Numbered from the stretch's first letter, positions 40,561 through 51,068 are shown. The stretch is DNA of 64,000 nucleotides from Closterium sp. NIES-65 (GCA_948144175.1 CANXME010002069.1:372001-436000), one strand, 5' to 3'. The notes: generated by a model from the sequence alone, not told the origin. Made by a program: numbers and translations.

Positions 40561-42828
40561 TCACGGCCGCAGCCGTACTTTGTTCCACTCCTTCAGCAGG
40601 TCCTTGGTCTCCCGCCTTCTGCTGGTCCTACTTCTCCCTTACTGTGTCCACCGCATGACCAGTCGCAGTCGTAGCTACAGCCAGCCTCCCCACAGCCCGG
40701 TCCTTCTCCTTACACTGGGTTGACCGGAGGCCTTGCTGAGCGTCGTGAGCCTGTGTCTCGTCCTGCGTCGCCTGTTTGCGCTGCTCGCACTAGTCGTCGT
40801 GTTCCGCGTCCGCGTCCTCCTCCTCTCCCCGACACGCACCAGATGGCACTTCGTCCTTCCTCTGTTCCACTTCGTGTCCCTCTACCGTCTCCTCCTGCGT
40901 CCTCCCTTGCTGACGGTCCAAATCCGGAGTGTGACTCCCTTCGTGCTGCTAGTCCTACTGTCACACGTCTCCTGGCCACTGTTGTCACTGACCCTTCCTT
41001 TGAGTCCACTGCTGCGTCTGCCTTAGTTGCTGAGCTCGTCAACTTTGCTACTCGCTGTCGTCAAGACTACGCTGCTAGCCTTGTTGCTGAGTTTGAGTCT
41101 GTCTGTCCTCCATCCGTCGGGGGTGAGTGTGCTCTTGACACGAACGTCCTTGAGGACAGGCTGGAGGACTTTGAGTGCTTTGCAGCTACTGTACCTCATC
41201 TCGTGTCCATGCTGATTGCACTTGAGGGAGACCCGGATGCACCAGACATCCCGCCACCCCCCCTCTTACGCAGAGGCCATAGAGGGTCCGTACTCCTCTC
41301 AGTGGCAGTCAGCCATGGACGCAGAGATGGCATCCAAGAAGTCCACAGGCACTTACGTCGACGAGGTTCCCCCTCCTGGGCGAACATCGTCGGTGGAATG
41401 TGGATTTTTAGGGTGAAGCGGCCGCCGGGTTCTCCGCCTGTCTTCAAGGCGCGTTACGTTGCTCGAGGCTTCAATTAGTGACAAGGGGCTGACTTCTTCC
41501 ATACCTTCTCCCCGACCCCGAAGATGACCACTCTTTGGGTTCTGCTGCACGTCGCTGCTCAGCGTGACTACGAGCTTCACTTTCTTCACTTCAGTACTGC
41601 TTTCCTACAGGGCAGCCTGCACGAGGAGATCTGGCTGCGCCGCCCACCTGGCTTCACTGGGTCGTTTCCTCCTGGTACCCAGTGGAGCCTCTGGTGGCCA
41701 GTCTACGGTCTTCGCCAGGCGCATCGCGAGTGGCATGACACAATGAGGATGACTCTTGCGGCTCTTGGCTTGACTCACTCCACTGCTGACCCGTCGCTGT
41801 TTCTACGCATTGACACTTCTCTGCCGCCGTTCTACCTCCTCGTGTACGTAGACGACTTGGTTTTTGCCACTGCTGACACTGAGGCTCTAACTCTAGTGAA
41901 GTCGGAGCAACAGAAGAGACACACGTGCACAGACCTGGGTGAGCCGCGCAGCTATCTTGGCTTGCAAATCAGCCGGAACAGAGCACGGCACACCATTACC
42001 TTGACTCAGTCTCACATGGTGCAGCAGGTCCTTCAGCGCTTCGACTTCCAGTACTCCTCGGAACAGAGTACTCCTCTGCCTACGGGGCACTCGCTCTTAG
42101 CTCTGCCTTCGGATGAGTCCGTAGAGCCAAGTGGCCCATATCCAAAGCTTGTGGGCTGCCTCATGTACCTGATGACCTGCACTCGACCTAACCTTGCTTA
42201 CCCTCTTAGCATCCTGGCACGCTACGTTGCGCCCGAGAGACACCGACCAGCGCACTGGAAGGCCGCTAAGAGGGTGATGCGCTACTTGTGCAGTACGTCG
42301 GGCATGGGGCTTGTGCTTGGAGGACGTGGTCCAGTTGTCCTCACTGGTCACGCAGACGCTTCTTGGGTTGACGACTTGGCTACGCAGCGGTTGTCACAGG
42401 GTTACACCTTCAGCCTTGGCCCCGGTTCTGTCTCGTGGCGGTCTACCCACTCGTCTTCTGTTCTCAGCTCCAGTTGTGAGGCTGAGATCTACGCAGGGGC
42501 CATGGCTGCACAAGAGTTACGCTAGCTCACCTACCTGCTGACCGACCTGGGAGAGCCGCCTCGATCTCATCCAGTTCTGTACGTCGACAACAAGGCCATG
42601 ATTGGCTTGTGTCAGGAGCACGGACTAGAGCACAGAACGAAGCACATCACTTTGCGTTACTTCCTGGCTAGAGAGTTGTAGCAGCATGGTCAGCTTCGTC
42701 TTGCTTACGTGGCCTCTCAGGCAAACACTGCTGATATCTTCACCAAGGCACTTCCGCCTTGTGATCATCAGCGTTTCTGTACTGTTTTAGCCTCACTTGC
42801 TCACTTCTTGACTTTGCTTGTACTGTGA
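40561..42828 (+). pseudogene. S3 reverse transcriptase and RNase H
   Basis: Linker end and N-terminal RT are readable, with the frame displaced between about 41265 and 41385 by two compensating indels around C runs. Two consecutive stops (TAG, TGA at 41476-41481) replace SQR in RGFSQRQG. RT then reads LHFLHFSTAFLQG (motif-A Asp changed to His), YVDDLVFATAD, HTCTDLGEPRSYLGLQI; RNase H has TGHADASWVDD, SCEAEIYAGAMAAQELR. TAG at 42523-42525 (Trp) and near 42679 (Gln) interrupt it, and a small deletion alters the C-terminus. Not functional. Confidence 0.92.
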
Positions 42829-42912
42829 TCTATATACTTATACTTGCATGCTTACACTTGCTAGGTTGTGATCACTGTACTGTTTGCTCTCCTTTATATG
42901 TAACTCTGCATG

Positions 42913-43010
42913 TGAACTGGCTTTGTGGCCATTTGCTTGTGCTCGGATTGTGTGGTCACTTCTGACCACCCTGAGCTTGCTTTGCCTTTCTTGACTGGTC
43001 TTGTGACCTC
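42913..43010 (+). promoter_or_regulatory. S3 copy of the conserved 3' UTR structured RNA
   Basis: Holds GGCT-TTGT-GGCC (42919-42930), long stem GCTCGG (42941-42946) with CTGAGC (42971-42976) and an inner GTGGTCA-CTTC-TGACCAC hairpin, then GGTC-TTGT-GACC (42997-43008). The inner stem is perfectly paired although its sequence differs from that in S1. Confidence 0.6.
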
Positions 43011-43030
43011 TTATTCTCCCCCACTTTGCC

Positions 43031-43040
43031 TATGGGGGTG
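43031..43040 (+). other. S3 polypurine tract
   Basis: TATGGGGGTG immediately before the 3' LTR. Confidence 0.85.
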
Positions 43041-43170
43041 TGTCAAACAATGTTTTGCTTGTTGTGTAGGCTGCAGTGGGATAGCCCATATGGGGTACAA
43101 CCCAAATTAGGGTTTGCTACTTGTACCCATCCTGCTGCTAGTTCATTCATTCCTGTTCATTTTTCTGACA
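43041..43170 (+). repeat. S3 3' LTR (130 bp)
   Basis: TGTCAAACAATG...TTTTTCTGACA. It shares GTAGGCTGCAGTGGGATAG and ATGGGGTACA with the other S LTRs. No matching 5' LTR is in the window. Confidence 0.88.
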
Positions 43171-43436
43171 GGGGCTGCGGTAGCCTAGTTTTTGGGTCAT
43201 TAACTATCACGCATTTCTATGATATACTGGTGTGGTGCATTTCAGCATATCACGTGCATACAAAAGCATTCTCATGCGTGTATTGGTATTATGCATCTAT
43301 ATATCTTGCCTCATCATTACATTCATTTAAGCATGTGTGGCATGTAATTCATTACTAGTATTCATTACATTTACTACATGCAATTATCACAACAACATCA
43401 AACAGTAAAAGATAAATTCCGAACAGTATAGCACTT

Positions 43437-43685
43437 ATGCACAAATCTACCACAAGAAAAGATTTCGTGACAAAATTCGTTCAGAAAACTGCTATCAATA
43501 TTCAAAGGGAAAATGTGTCAATGGTAACTTATATGGGGCACTACGATTTCAACGCGTTTGGTGACTTGCTTAACGCGTTTGGTAACTCGCTTAACACGTT
43601 TGGTAACTCGCTTAACATGTTTGGTAACTCGCTTAACGCGTATGGTAATAATACACTAGCAGCACATCACTCGAGTGGTAAGTAG
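43437..43685 (+). CDS. Hypothetical 82-residue open frame with heptapeptide repeats
   Basis: Starts MHKSTTRKDF and carries the tandem heptad N-A/T/M-F-G-N/D-S/L-L about four and a half times (residues about 38-71), because the 21-bp DNA repeat is a multiple of three. No signal peptide, membrane segment or known domain is recognised. The open frame may simply follow from the repeat; nothing else supports expression. Confidence 0.15.
   Translation: MHKSTTRKDFVTKFVQKTAINIQRENVSMVTYMGHYDFNAFGDLLNAFGNSLNTFGNSLNMFGNSLNAYGNNTLAAHHSSGK
43551..43649. repeat. 21-bp tandem repeat, 4.7 copies
   Basis: Units AACGCGTTTGGTAACTCGCTT with a few substitutions at 43551, 43572, 43593, 43614 and a partial one at 43635. 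Confidence 0.93.
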
Positions 43686-43914
43686 AAGAAACCCTCGCCC
43701 AAAATAACCCTGATTCTGGTTTTTCCCGCTCGCGTCAGACTAAATTGGCGTTCTTGAAGCAGAAACCTCTGACACACTCTTGGAGATTCTGACACACTTC
43801 TCAAAATTCTGACACACTTTCCGATCGTCAAGCTAATTGCAAAATCGTAAGTGTTGTAAAACAAATTATTATACGTACTGATATTCTAGCGCTCTTTCCA
43901 CAAACTATTTGTAC

Positions 43915-44045
43915 TGTCGAACTATATATGCTATAGTCTGTTTAGGCTGTAGTGGGATAGTCAATATGGGGTACAACACTTTAGGGTTTCCTACTTGTAC
44001 TCCTCATGCTTCTCAATGCAATCATTCCTTCCTCAGATTTTCACA
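43915..44045 (+). repeat. S4 5' LTR (131 bp)
   Basis: TGTCGAACTATATATGC...TTTTCACA. A TATATAT motif lies within the first 20 bases. It differs from the 3' LTR at two positions (GGGATAG/GGGGTAG and CTTCTC/CTGCTC). Confidence 0.95.
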
Positions 44046-44058
44046 TGGTATAGAGCAG
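44046..44058 (+). other. S4 primer-binding site (mutated)
   Basis: TGGTATAGAGCAG directly follows the LTR; compared with TGGTATCAGAGCAG one C is missing. Confidence 0.85.
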
Positions 44059-44074
44059 GTTCCCTAGTGGGAAC
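44059..44074 (+). promoter_or_regulatory. S4 hairpin after primer-binding site
   Basis: GTTCCC-TAGT-GGGAAC, a perfect 6-bp stem, at the position of the S1 and S2 hairpins. Confidence 0.5.
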
Positions 44075-44914
44075 GCTTCCTAAGGGCCCACCACTAAATT
44101 TTTTTTTTTCTGCCCGGAGCGCGCCTCTCTCCTGCCCGAGTCGCACCCCATGTGCCCTCCCTCCTGACGCGTCCCTCGCCCTTAGCGGCCCGTCGCGCCC
44201 TCCTCAGGCCCCTAGCGGCCCCTTTCGCGGCCCCTCGCGGCCCCTCTCACGGCCCCGTCGCCACCCTGCCGGCCCCGTTGCCGACCCTAGCGGCCCCGTA
44301 GCCGACCCTAGCGGCCCCGTCGCCGCCCTGCCGGCCCCGTCTCCAACCCCTCCGCGGCCCCGTCGCCGCTCTCAGTGGCCCCGTCGCCGCCCTATCGGCC
44401 CCGTCGCCGACCCTTGCGGCCCCGTCGCCGCCCTAAGCGGCCCCGTCGCCGCCCTATCGTCCCCGTCGCCGACCCTTGCGGCCCCGTCGCCGCCCTACGC
44501 GGCCCCGTCGCCGCCCTACCGGCCCCGTCGCCGCCCTCCGCGGCCGCGTCGCCGACCCTACCGGCCTCGTCGCCGCCCTAAGCGGCCCCATCGCCGACCC
44601 TACCGGCCCCGTCGCCGACCCTAACGGCCCCGTCGCCGCTCAACCGACCCCGTCGCCGACCCTCGCGGCCCTGTCGCCGCCCTCAGCGGCCCCGTCGCCG
44701 CCCCTTCACGGCCCCGTCGCCGTCTCTCCCGGCCCCTTCAAGGCCGCCAGCAGCCCAGCAGCCAAGGCGCCCGACAGCCGAGCCGCCGAGCCGCCCAGCA
44801 GCCGAGCCGCCCAGCCGCCCAGCCGCCGAGCCGCCGAGCAGCCCTTCCTTCCGTCGCGCCCCGGCCCTACTTCCTTGGACTGGTGAGCTCACTCCATGTT
44901 AGATCACTGCAGTC
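44075..44914 (+). repeat. S4 leader with GC-rich tandem repeats
   Basis: A conserved AAGGGCCCACC and a T-run open the leader, then irregular 21-bp-like units CGGCCCCGTCGCCGACCCTAG (about 44230-44740) and CAGCCGAGCCGCC units (44755-44840). No gene is visible; open frames give only Pro/Arg/Ala repeats. Confidence 0.8.
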
Positions 44915-45389
44915 ATGGCTACCCCTAGTGTCCTTACCTTTGATACTGAGGGTCGTGCTGTTGACTTTGAGGTCTGGGTCGATGACCTCCACCTGTTCTT
45001 ACAGTGCGATAGGGCGGACGGCCTCTCACTGTTCGATCTCACCTCTGGTGTCTCTCCTGCCCCGCCTGCTACTGCTGACAGTACTGTTCGCTCACAGTGG
45101 GCCACGCGCGATGCTGCTGCCCGTCTTGCTGTGCGTCGCCACTTACCGACCACTGAGCATGCGCACTTTAGCCAGTACAAGAGTGCTAAGACCTTGTACG
45201 ACGCTGTATTTGCGTGCTACTCTTCCCCTGCCACTGCTGCGCTTAGCCGCCTCATGCTGACGTACCTGTTCCCTGACCTTGCTGCCTTTCCCACAGTCGC
45301 TGACCTCATTACGCACCTTCGCACTAGTGACACTCGCAACCGCGCTGCGCTTCCCGCTGAGTTCTGTGCCAAGCACCCCCCCCCCCCCC
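44915..45389 (+). pseudogene. gag: S4 Gag N-terminal part
   Basis: ATG at 44915 starts MATPSVLTFDTEGRAVDFEVW, homologous to S1 Gag from 1164. The domain is well kept (WATRDAAARLAVRRHLP, HFSQYKSAKTLYDAVFACYSSPATAALSRLML, FPTVADLITHLRTSD). A run of 14 C at 45376-45389 moves the reading frame; uncorrected this frame ends at about 45428-45430. The C run lies where S1 reads LLPPPMAITVYF. Confidence 0.9.
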
Positions 45390-47522
45390 ATGTACATCAC
45401 CCTCTACTACATAGTCACCCGGCTCCCTGACTCCCTTCGCTTAGTCAGGGACCACTTCCTCTCAGTTTGCCCCACCACACTCACTGTCGACCTCCTCGAG
45501 GAGCGCCTCCTAGCAGCAGAAAAGGGCATAGTTGATGTAGGAGCCTCTCGTGGTGACCCCCGCACCCTCGTCTTTGAGGGGTGTTCTCCCTCCCCCCTCT
45601 TGCCCTCTGTTGCTTCTGCTGCTGCGGCCGACCTCGTTGGTTTCCAGTCAGTCGGCGCTGCGTCTGTCCCTAGCAGGAAGCGCCGCACCGGCAAGGGCAA
45701 GGGGGGCAAGGGCGCTTGGGGGGGCAGTGGGGGCAGTGGAGGTGGTGGTGGAGGCAGTGGAGGAGGTGGGGGTGGTGGTGGGAGTGGTGGTGGGGGTGGA
45801 GGTGTCGGTGGCAGCAGTGGAGGCGGAGGAGGCGGCGGTGGTGGCGGAGGGAGCGGAGGCGGCGGCGGTGGCGGAGGCGGCGGAGGTGGCGGAGGTGGCG
45901 GAGGTGGCGGTGGAGCTGGTTGCGGCTCTGCACAGAGGAGTGGCTCCGGTGGTGTTCCGCGCCAGCAGCAGCAGCGCAGTCGTGAGACCCCATCCCCTCA
46001 GCAGCGTCGTGAGTGGTACGCTGCGCGTCAGCGGGGTGGGGGTACTGGTCCCTGCACCTACGTCCTTCGTACAAGCGACCGCGCTGGTGAGCAGTGCGGG
46101 GGCACGCACTCCACCCAGCGCTGCTTCGGCCGCTTGACGGACGCTTGGCGTCATCACTTCCTTGACGCCTCAGAGATCCCTCGCTGGGGAGAGTTGTCTA
46201 GGGCGGGGGTAGCTATCTTTGATCTTGAATATGATGCTTTTCTTGCTGCCATGTATGCTGTGACTGCTTGTGATAAGGGTGACTGTTACCTGTGTGTTCC
46301 GCCTGACCCGGGCATTGAGGCTGGTGCTCTAGGTGCTGGTGAGGCTGCTACTTCAGGTGCTAGTGCGTCTGCTGCCCCAGTTGCTGGTGAGTCTGCTCTC
46401 TCAGGTACTACGTCGGCTCAGGCCTTGCACACCTTCACCCTTGACTCGGGTGCTTCCCGCTCCTTCTTTTGAGACCGCACCACGCTTACGCCGCTTAGTC
46501 GGCGGGTTGCGGTCTTCCTGGCGGACCCCTTTGGGGGTTCTGTCCTTGCTAGCTTCTCCACTGTCTTACCGTGTCCGGCAGCCCCCTCTGGCACTCTGTC
46601 AGGTATCTACCTCCCCTCGTTCTCTACGAACTTGGTGAGTGGAGCTGCTCTACAGGATCGTGGGGTTGACCAGTTCACACCTGCGAGTCAGCGGGTGACC
46701 CACTGTACGTGTGCTCGGACGGGCCGACACTTGGCCACGTTTACCTGTCAGCCGGGGTCGAGCCAATACACATTCACCACTGAGTCTCCTTTGGTTACTG
46801 AGTCTGGTCAGGTAGCTGCGTCGGGTCAGGTGTTTGCTGCAGCGTCCAGGGCTGGTCCTGAGTCTGCGCCCTGCTCGTGTCGTCTCCTGTCCCACCAGAC
46901 TCTCCTTTGGCACCACCGCCTTGGTCACCCCTCCCTGCCTCATCTCTGAGGCATGGCCTCCTGTGTCCTTGTCTCTGGTCTTCCCCGGTCCCTCCCTCCC
47001 CTACCTCCGGGGCCGGCCCCTACCTGCGTCCCCTGCGTCGAGGGGTGGCAGCGCGCCGCTCCTCACTCCTCCAAGTTTCCTCCGACAGAGGCTCCTCTAC
47101 AGACTCTTCACATGGACGTGTTGGGCCCCGCCCGCGTCCGTGGCCAGGGTCACGAGCGTTACTTCCTGTTGGTGGTTGACGACTACTCGCGTTACACCAC
47201 AGTGTTCCCCTTGCGCAGCAAGGGTGACGTCACTGAGGTGCTGATTGACTGGATCCGCGCAGCTCGTCTCCAGCTCAGAGAGAGTTCCGGCTCGGACTTT
47301 CCTGTTCTGCGTCTGCACTCTGACAGAGGCGGAGAGTTTTCCTCTACCCGTCTGGGAGCCTTCTGTCGTGCACAGAGCATCCGCCAGACCTTCACGCTTC
47401 GGGCCTCTCCACAGCAAAATAGGATTGCTGAGCGCCGCATTGGCATGGTCATGGACATCGCTCGTACGTCCATGATCCATGCGGCTCCTCCCCATTTTCT
47501 GTGGCCGTTTGCGGTTCAGTAA
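45390..47522 (+). pseudogene. S4 Gag C-terminus, protease and integrase core
   Basis: After the C run the frame reads MYITLYYIVTRLPDSL, a very long Gly-rich tract (about 45715-45915), SPQQRREWYAARQR, the zinc knuckle C-x13-C-x3-H-x4-C (46053-46124), and the protease site DSGAS (about 46444). TGA at 46470-46472 and TGA at 46947-46949 fall at probable Arg (CGA) codons. Integrase has LWHHRLGHPSLP, LHMDVLGP, LHSDRGGEF and RIAERRIG (the N of NGIAERR is K/R-like), and is cut by TAA at 47520-47522 where S5 reads Tyr. Confidence 0.9.
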
Positions 47523-48587
47523 GTAGCGCATCAGCTCAACCTTCAGCCCCGGGTCTCCTTGCAGGAGACCTCCCCCACCTTGCGGTGGACGGGGAAGGTT
47601 GGCGATGCGTCTGCGTTTCGGGTCAGGGGATCTCGGGCGTTTGTCCGCGACTTGTCTGGGGACAAGCTGTCCCCTCGTGCTGTTCCCTGCGTCTTCCTTG
47701 GCTTCCCCCCTGACGCGCCTGGTTGGCGGTTCTACCACCCCACCTCGCGCCGAGTTTTGTCCTCCCAGGACGTCACCTTTGACGAGTCGGTGCCTTACTA
47801 CCGTCTCTTCCCCTACCGCACTGCGCCCCTCCCCCCGCCGCCGCTCTTCCTTGCACCAGGTCCTTCCCCGGTAGACCCCCTCCCCCCTCAGGGTCCTGCC
47901 CCGTCAGGTGTGTCCCAGGTAGACGCAGTTGAGCCTGTCGAGGTAGCTGTTGACTCTGGTGCTGCTAGGGGCGCTGTGCCTGCGGGTTCCAGGTTTGGGG
48001 GTGCGGAGCCTGGGGGTGCTGAGTGTCGGGGTGCTGCGCCTGAGGGTGCTGAGTCTCGGGGTGCTGAGCCTGGGGGCGCTGCGCTTGGGGGTGCTGAGCC
48101 TCGGGGTGCTGCGTCTTGGGGTGCTGAGCCTGGGGGTGCCGAGCCTGGGGTAGCTGAGCCTGGGGGTGCGGAGCCTGGGGGTGGTGGCTCTACTCGTATT
48201 GCCTCTAGCGGTGCTTCGTCGAGGCGGGAGCTACTCTCTCCGCAGGAGCTGCGCGAGTGGTTTGCCCAGCGCTGGAGCCGTGTTGCTGGAGCTAGAGGTC
48301 CTACTGTTGCTGCTCGTCTTGGCGGCTCTGGAGCTATTGGGACTGGGAGTCCTGCTGGAGGTGAACTGGAGCTAGAGCTGCTGGAGCTGCTGGAGCTGGA
48401 GCTGCTGGAGCTGGAGCTGCTAGAGCTGGAGCTGCTGGGGGTGTTGGCGCTGGTGGTTCTGCTGGCGCTGGTGATTCTGAGGGTGCTGGAGTTGGCGCTG
48501 TTGGAGCTCGAGGTGCTACTAGCGCGGGTGCTGCCGCTGGAGGTACTGGTGCTGTCCCTGCTGGTTCTGGAGGTGCTGCGCGGATGA
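47523..48587 (+). pseudogene. S4 integrase C-terminus and linker
   Basis: Encodes LRWTGKVGDASAFRVRGSRAFVRDLSGDKLSP, FYHPTSRRVLSSQDVTFDESVPYYRLFPYRTAPLPPPP, then GVSQVDAVEPVEV, GGAEPGGAE-type repeats, LSPQELREWFAQRW and a Gly/Ala-rich tract. An indel near 48360 in the GGAGCTGCT repeat shifts the frame, so the sequence appears as Leu/Glu repeats until the RT frame at 48584 takes over. Confidence 0.88.
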
Positions 48588-50845
48588 GGCCGTACTTCGT
48601 TCCGCTCCTTGAGCAGGTTCTTGGTCTCCTGCCCTCTAATGGTCCTGCTCCTCCCTTAGCGTGTCCTCAGCCTGTCCAGTCGCAGTCACAGTTACAGCCT
48701 GCCTCCCCCCTACCTCCTCCTTCTCCCTACACTGGTCCTACTGGAGGTCTTGCTGAGCGTCGTGAGCCTGCGTCTCGTCCTGCGTCACCTGTTCGTGCTG
48801 CTCGCACTAGTGGTCGTGCTCCGCGTCCGCGTCCTCTTGCGGTCCCCGGCACACACCAGATGGCACTGTGTCCTTCCACTGCTCCTCTGCGTGTCCCGTT
48901 GTCGTCTCCTCCAGAGTCTTCTCTTCCTGCTCTTGCTGACCCTGAGTCTGACTCTCTTCATGCTCCCAGTCCTACTGTCACGCGTCTCCTAGCTACATTT
49001 TTTACTGACCCTTCTTTTGAGTCCACTGCTGTGTCTGCCTTAGTTGCTGAGCTTGTCGACTTTGCTGCTCGATGTCGTCTAGACTACGCCGCTAGTCTTG
49101 TTGCTGAGTCTGAGTCCGTCCGTCCTCCGTCCGTCAAGGGTGAGTGTGCTCTTAGCACAGACGTCCTTGAGGACAGGCAGGAGGACTTCCAGTGTTTTGC
49201 TGCTGCTTTGCCTCATCTCGTGTCCACGCTGATTGCCCGTGAGGGAGACCCGGATGCACCAGACATCCCGACTCCTCGATCGTACGCTGAGGCGATCGAG
49301 GGTCCCTACTCCTCACAGTGTCAGTCAGCCATGGACGCAGAGATGGCTTCTTGGAAGTCCAGAGGCACCTACGTTGACGAGGTTCCCCCACCTGGGGCGA
49401 ACATCGTCAGTGGCATGTGGATTTTCAGGGTGAAGCGGCCGCCGGGTTCTCCGCCTGTCTTCAAGGCGCGTTACATGGCTCGAGGCTTCAGTCAGCGGCA
49501 GGGAGTTGACTACTTTCAGACCTTCTCTCCCACCTCGAAGATGACCACTCTTCGGGTACTGCTGCACATTGCTGCTCACCGTGACTACGAGCTGCACTCT
49601 CTTGACTTCAGCACAGCTTTCTTGCAGGGCAGCCTGCACGAGGAGATCTGGTTGCGCCGCGCACCTGGCTTCACTGGGTCTTTCCCTCCTGGTACCCAGT
49701 GGAGTCTCCGGCGTCCAGTCTACGGTCTCCGCCAGGCGCCGCGTGAGTGGCACGACACACTGAGGACTACGCTTGCGGCTCTTGGGTTTGCTCCTTCTAC
49801 TGTCGACCCGTCGCTGTTTCTGCGCACCGACACCTCTCTGCCGCCGTTCTACATCCTCGTGTACGTCAACGACTTGGTCTTTGCCACAGCTGACACTGCT
49901 GGACTCGCCTACGTGAAGTCCGAGCTGCAGAAAAGACACACGTGCACAGACCTGGGTGAACTGCGCAGCTACCTTGGCTTGCAGATCACCCGGGACAGAG
50001 CACGCCGCACCATTACTCTGACTCAGTCACACATGGTGCAGCAGGTCCTTCAGCGCTTCGGCTTCACGTACTCCTCGCCTCAAGCCACTCCTCTGCCTAC
50101 TCGCCACTCGCTCTCAGCTCTGCCTTCGGATGAGTCCGTAGAGTCGAGTGGCCCGTACCCAGAGCTTGTTGGCTGCCTCATGTACCTGATGACCTGCACA
50201 CGACCTGACCTTGCATACCCTCTTAGCATCTTGGCACGCTATGTTGCTCCTGGGAGACACCGACCAGAGCACATGGCTGTAGCGAAGAGGGTGTTGCGCT
50301 ACGTGTGCAGTACGTCGGGCATGGGGCTAGTGCTTGGAGGGCGACGTCGAGTAGTCCTCACAGGTCACGCTAACGCTTCTTGGGCTGACGACCAGGCTAC
50401 GCAGCGGTCGTCACAGGGTTACACCTTCAGCCTTGGTTCCGGCTCTGTCTCGTGGCGGTCTATCCGCTCGTCTTCTGTTCTCGGCTCCAGCTGTGAGGCC
50501 GAGATATACGCAGGGGCCATGGCTGCAGAGGAGTTACGCTGGCTCACGTACCTGCTGACTGACCTAGGAGAGCCGCCTCGTTCTCCTCCAGTTCTGTACG
50601 TAGACAACAAGGCCATGCTGGCCTTGTGTCAAGAGCACAAACTAGAGCACAGAACGAAGCACATTGCTCTTCGCTACTTCCTTGCTCGTGAGCTGCAGCA
50701 GCGGGGTCAGCTGCGCCTTGCTTACGTGGCCTCTGAGGCCAACACTGCTGATATCTTTACCAAGGCACTTCCGCCTTGTGATCATCAGCGCTTTTGTACT
50801 TTGCTAGGTCTTGTACCTACTTGGCCTCACTTGCTCACCTCTTGA
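48584..50845 (+). CDS. RT-RH: S4 reverse transcriptase and RNase H (YVND variant)
   Basis: An uninterrupted frame of about 750 residues: RPYFVPLLEQVLGLLP, Pro/Ser-rich linker end, DIPTPRSYAEAIEGPYSS, MWIFRVKRPPGSPPVFKARYMARG, KMTTLRVLLHIA, LHSLDFSTAFLQG (motif A Asp intact), VYGLRQAPREWHDTLR, then YVNDLVFATAD. The first Asp of the catalytic YVDD is Asn (AAC at 49868-49870), which should abolish polymerase activity. RNase H has TGHANASWADD, SCEAEIYAGAMAAEELRW, LYVDNKAMLALC, ANTADIFTKALPPCDH; the Asp in TGHAD is also Asn. The stop is at 50843-50845. Confidence 0.93.
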   Translation: MRPYFVPLLEQVLGLLPSNGPAPPLACPQPVQSQSQLQPASPLPPPSPYTGPTGGLAERREPASRPASPVRAARTSGRAPRPRPLAVPGTHQMALCPSTAPLRVPLSSPPESSLPALADPESDSLHAPSPTVTRLLATFFTDPSFESTAVSALVAELVDFAARCRLDYAASLVAESESVRPPSVKGECALSTDVLEDRQEDFQCFAAALPHLVSTLIAREGDPDAPDIPTPRSYAEAIEGPYSSQCQSAMDAEMASWKSRGTYVDEVPPPGANIVSGMWIFRVKRPPGSPPVFKARYMARGFSQRQGVDYFQTFSPTSKMTTLRVLLHIAAHRDYELHSLDFSTAFLQGSLHEEIWLRRAPGFTGSFPPGTQWSLRRPVYGLRQAPREWHDTLRTTLAALGFAPSTVDPSLFLRTDTSLPPFYILVYVNDLVFATADTAGLAYVKSELQKRHTCTDLGELRSYLGLQITRDRARRTITLTQSHMVQQVLQRFGFTYSSPQATPLPTRHSLSALPSDESVESSGPYPELVGCLMYLMTCTRPDLAYPLSILARYVAPGRHRPEHMAVAKRVLRYVCSTSGMGLVLGGRRRVVLTGHANASWADDQATQRSSQGYTFSLGSGSVSWRSIRSSSVLGSSCEAEIYAGAMAAEELRWLTYLLTDLGEPPRSPPVLYVDNKAMLALCQEHKLEHRTKHIALRYFLARELQQRGQLRLAYVASEANTADIFTKALPPCDHQRFCTLLGLVPTWPHLLTS

Positions 50846-50950
50846 CGTTGCTTGTACTGTGATCTATATATACCTGCACTTGCATGCATACTCTTGCTAG
50901 GTTGTGATTACTGCCTTGCTTGTTCTTCTTGATGTATAACTCTGCTTGTG

Positions 50951-51048
50951 AACAGGCCTTGTGGCCTTGTGCTTGTGCTCAGAATGTTTGGTGACGTTTT
51001 GATCCACCCTGGGCTTGTCTTGCTTCTCTTGACTGGTCTTTTGACCCC
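50951..51048 (+). promoter_or_regulatory. S4 copy of the conserved 3' UTR structured RNA
   Basis: GGCC-TTGT-GGCC (50955-50966), long stem GCTCAG (50977-50982) with CTGGGC (51009-51014, one U-G wobble), and GGTC-TTTT-GACC (51035-51046). Confidence 0.6.
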
Positions 51049-51068
51049 TTGTTCTCCCCCACTTTGCC

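Larger units (their letters stand above)
38690..43170 (+). mobile_element. S3: rearranged short-LTR copia element
   Basis: The 3' half is recognisable: integrase C-terminus, linker, RT, RNase H, structured 3' UTR, polypurine tract and a 130-bp 3' LTR. The 5' side has only leader-like repeats joined to linker sequence plus a short inverted piece; no 5' LTR, primer-binding site, Gag, protease or integrase core is present. Several stops and frameshifts are in RT. Confidence 0.88.
43171..43909. other. AT-richer segment unlike the retrotransposons; possible host DNA
   Basis: Base composition changes sharply to AT-rich. No known protein domain is visible. It contains a 21-bp tandem repeat (43551-43649) and three copies of a TTCTGACACACT-like motif at about 43765-43820. 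With S4 removed it is continuous with 51215-51431, giving roughly 1 kb between two retrotransposon 3' ends. Confidence 0.6.

Noticed and set aside
43551..43649. CRISPR-like regular repeat array.
   Set aside because: The 21-bp units are directly adjacent with no spacers, and the context is a eukaryotic retrotransposon cluster.
48360..48587. A leucine/glutamate-rich coiled-coil protein in S4.
   Set aside because: It is the GGAGCTGCT linker repeat read out of frame after an indel; the correct frame gives Gly/Ala repeats leading into RT.
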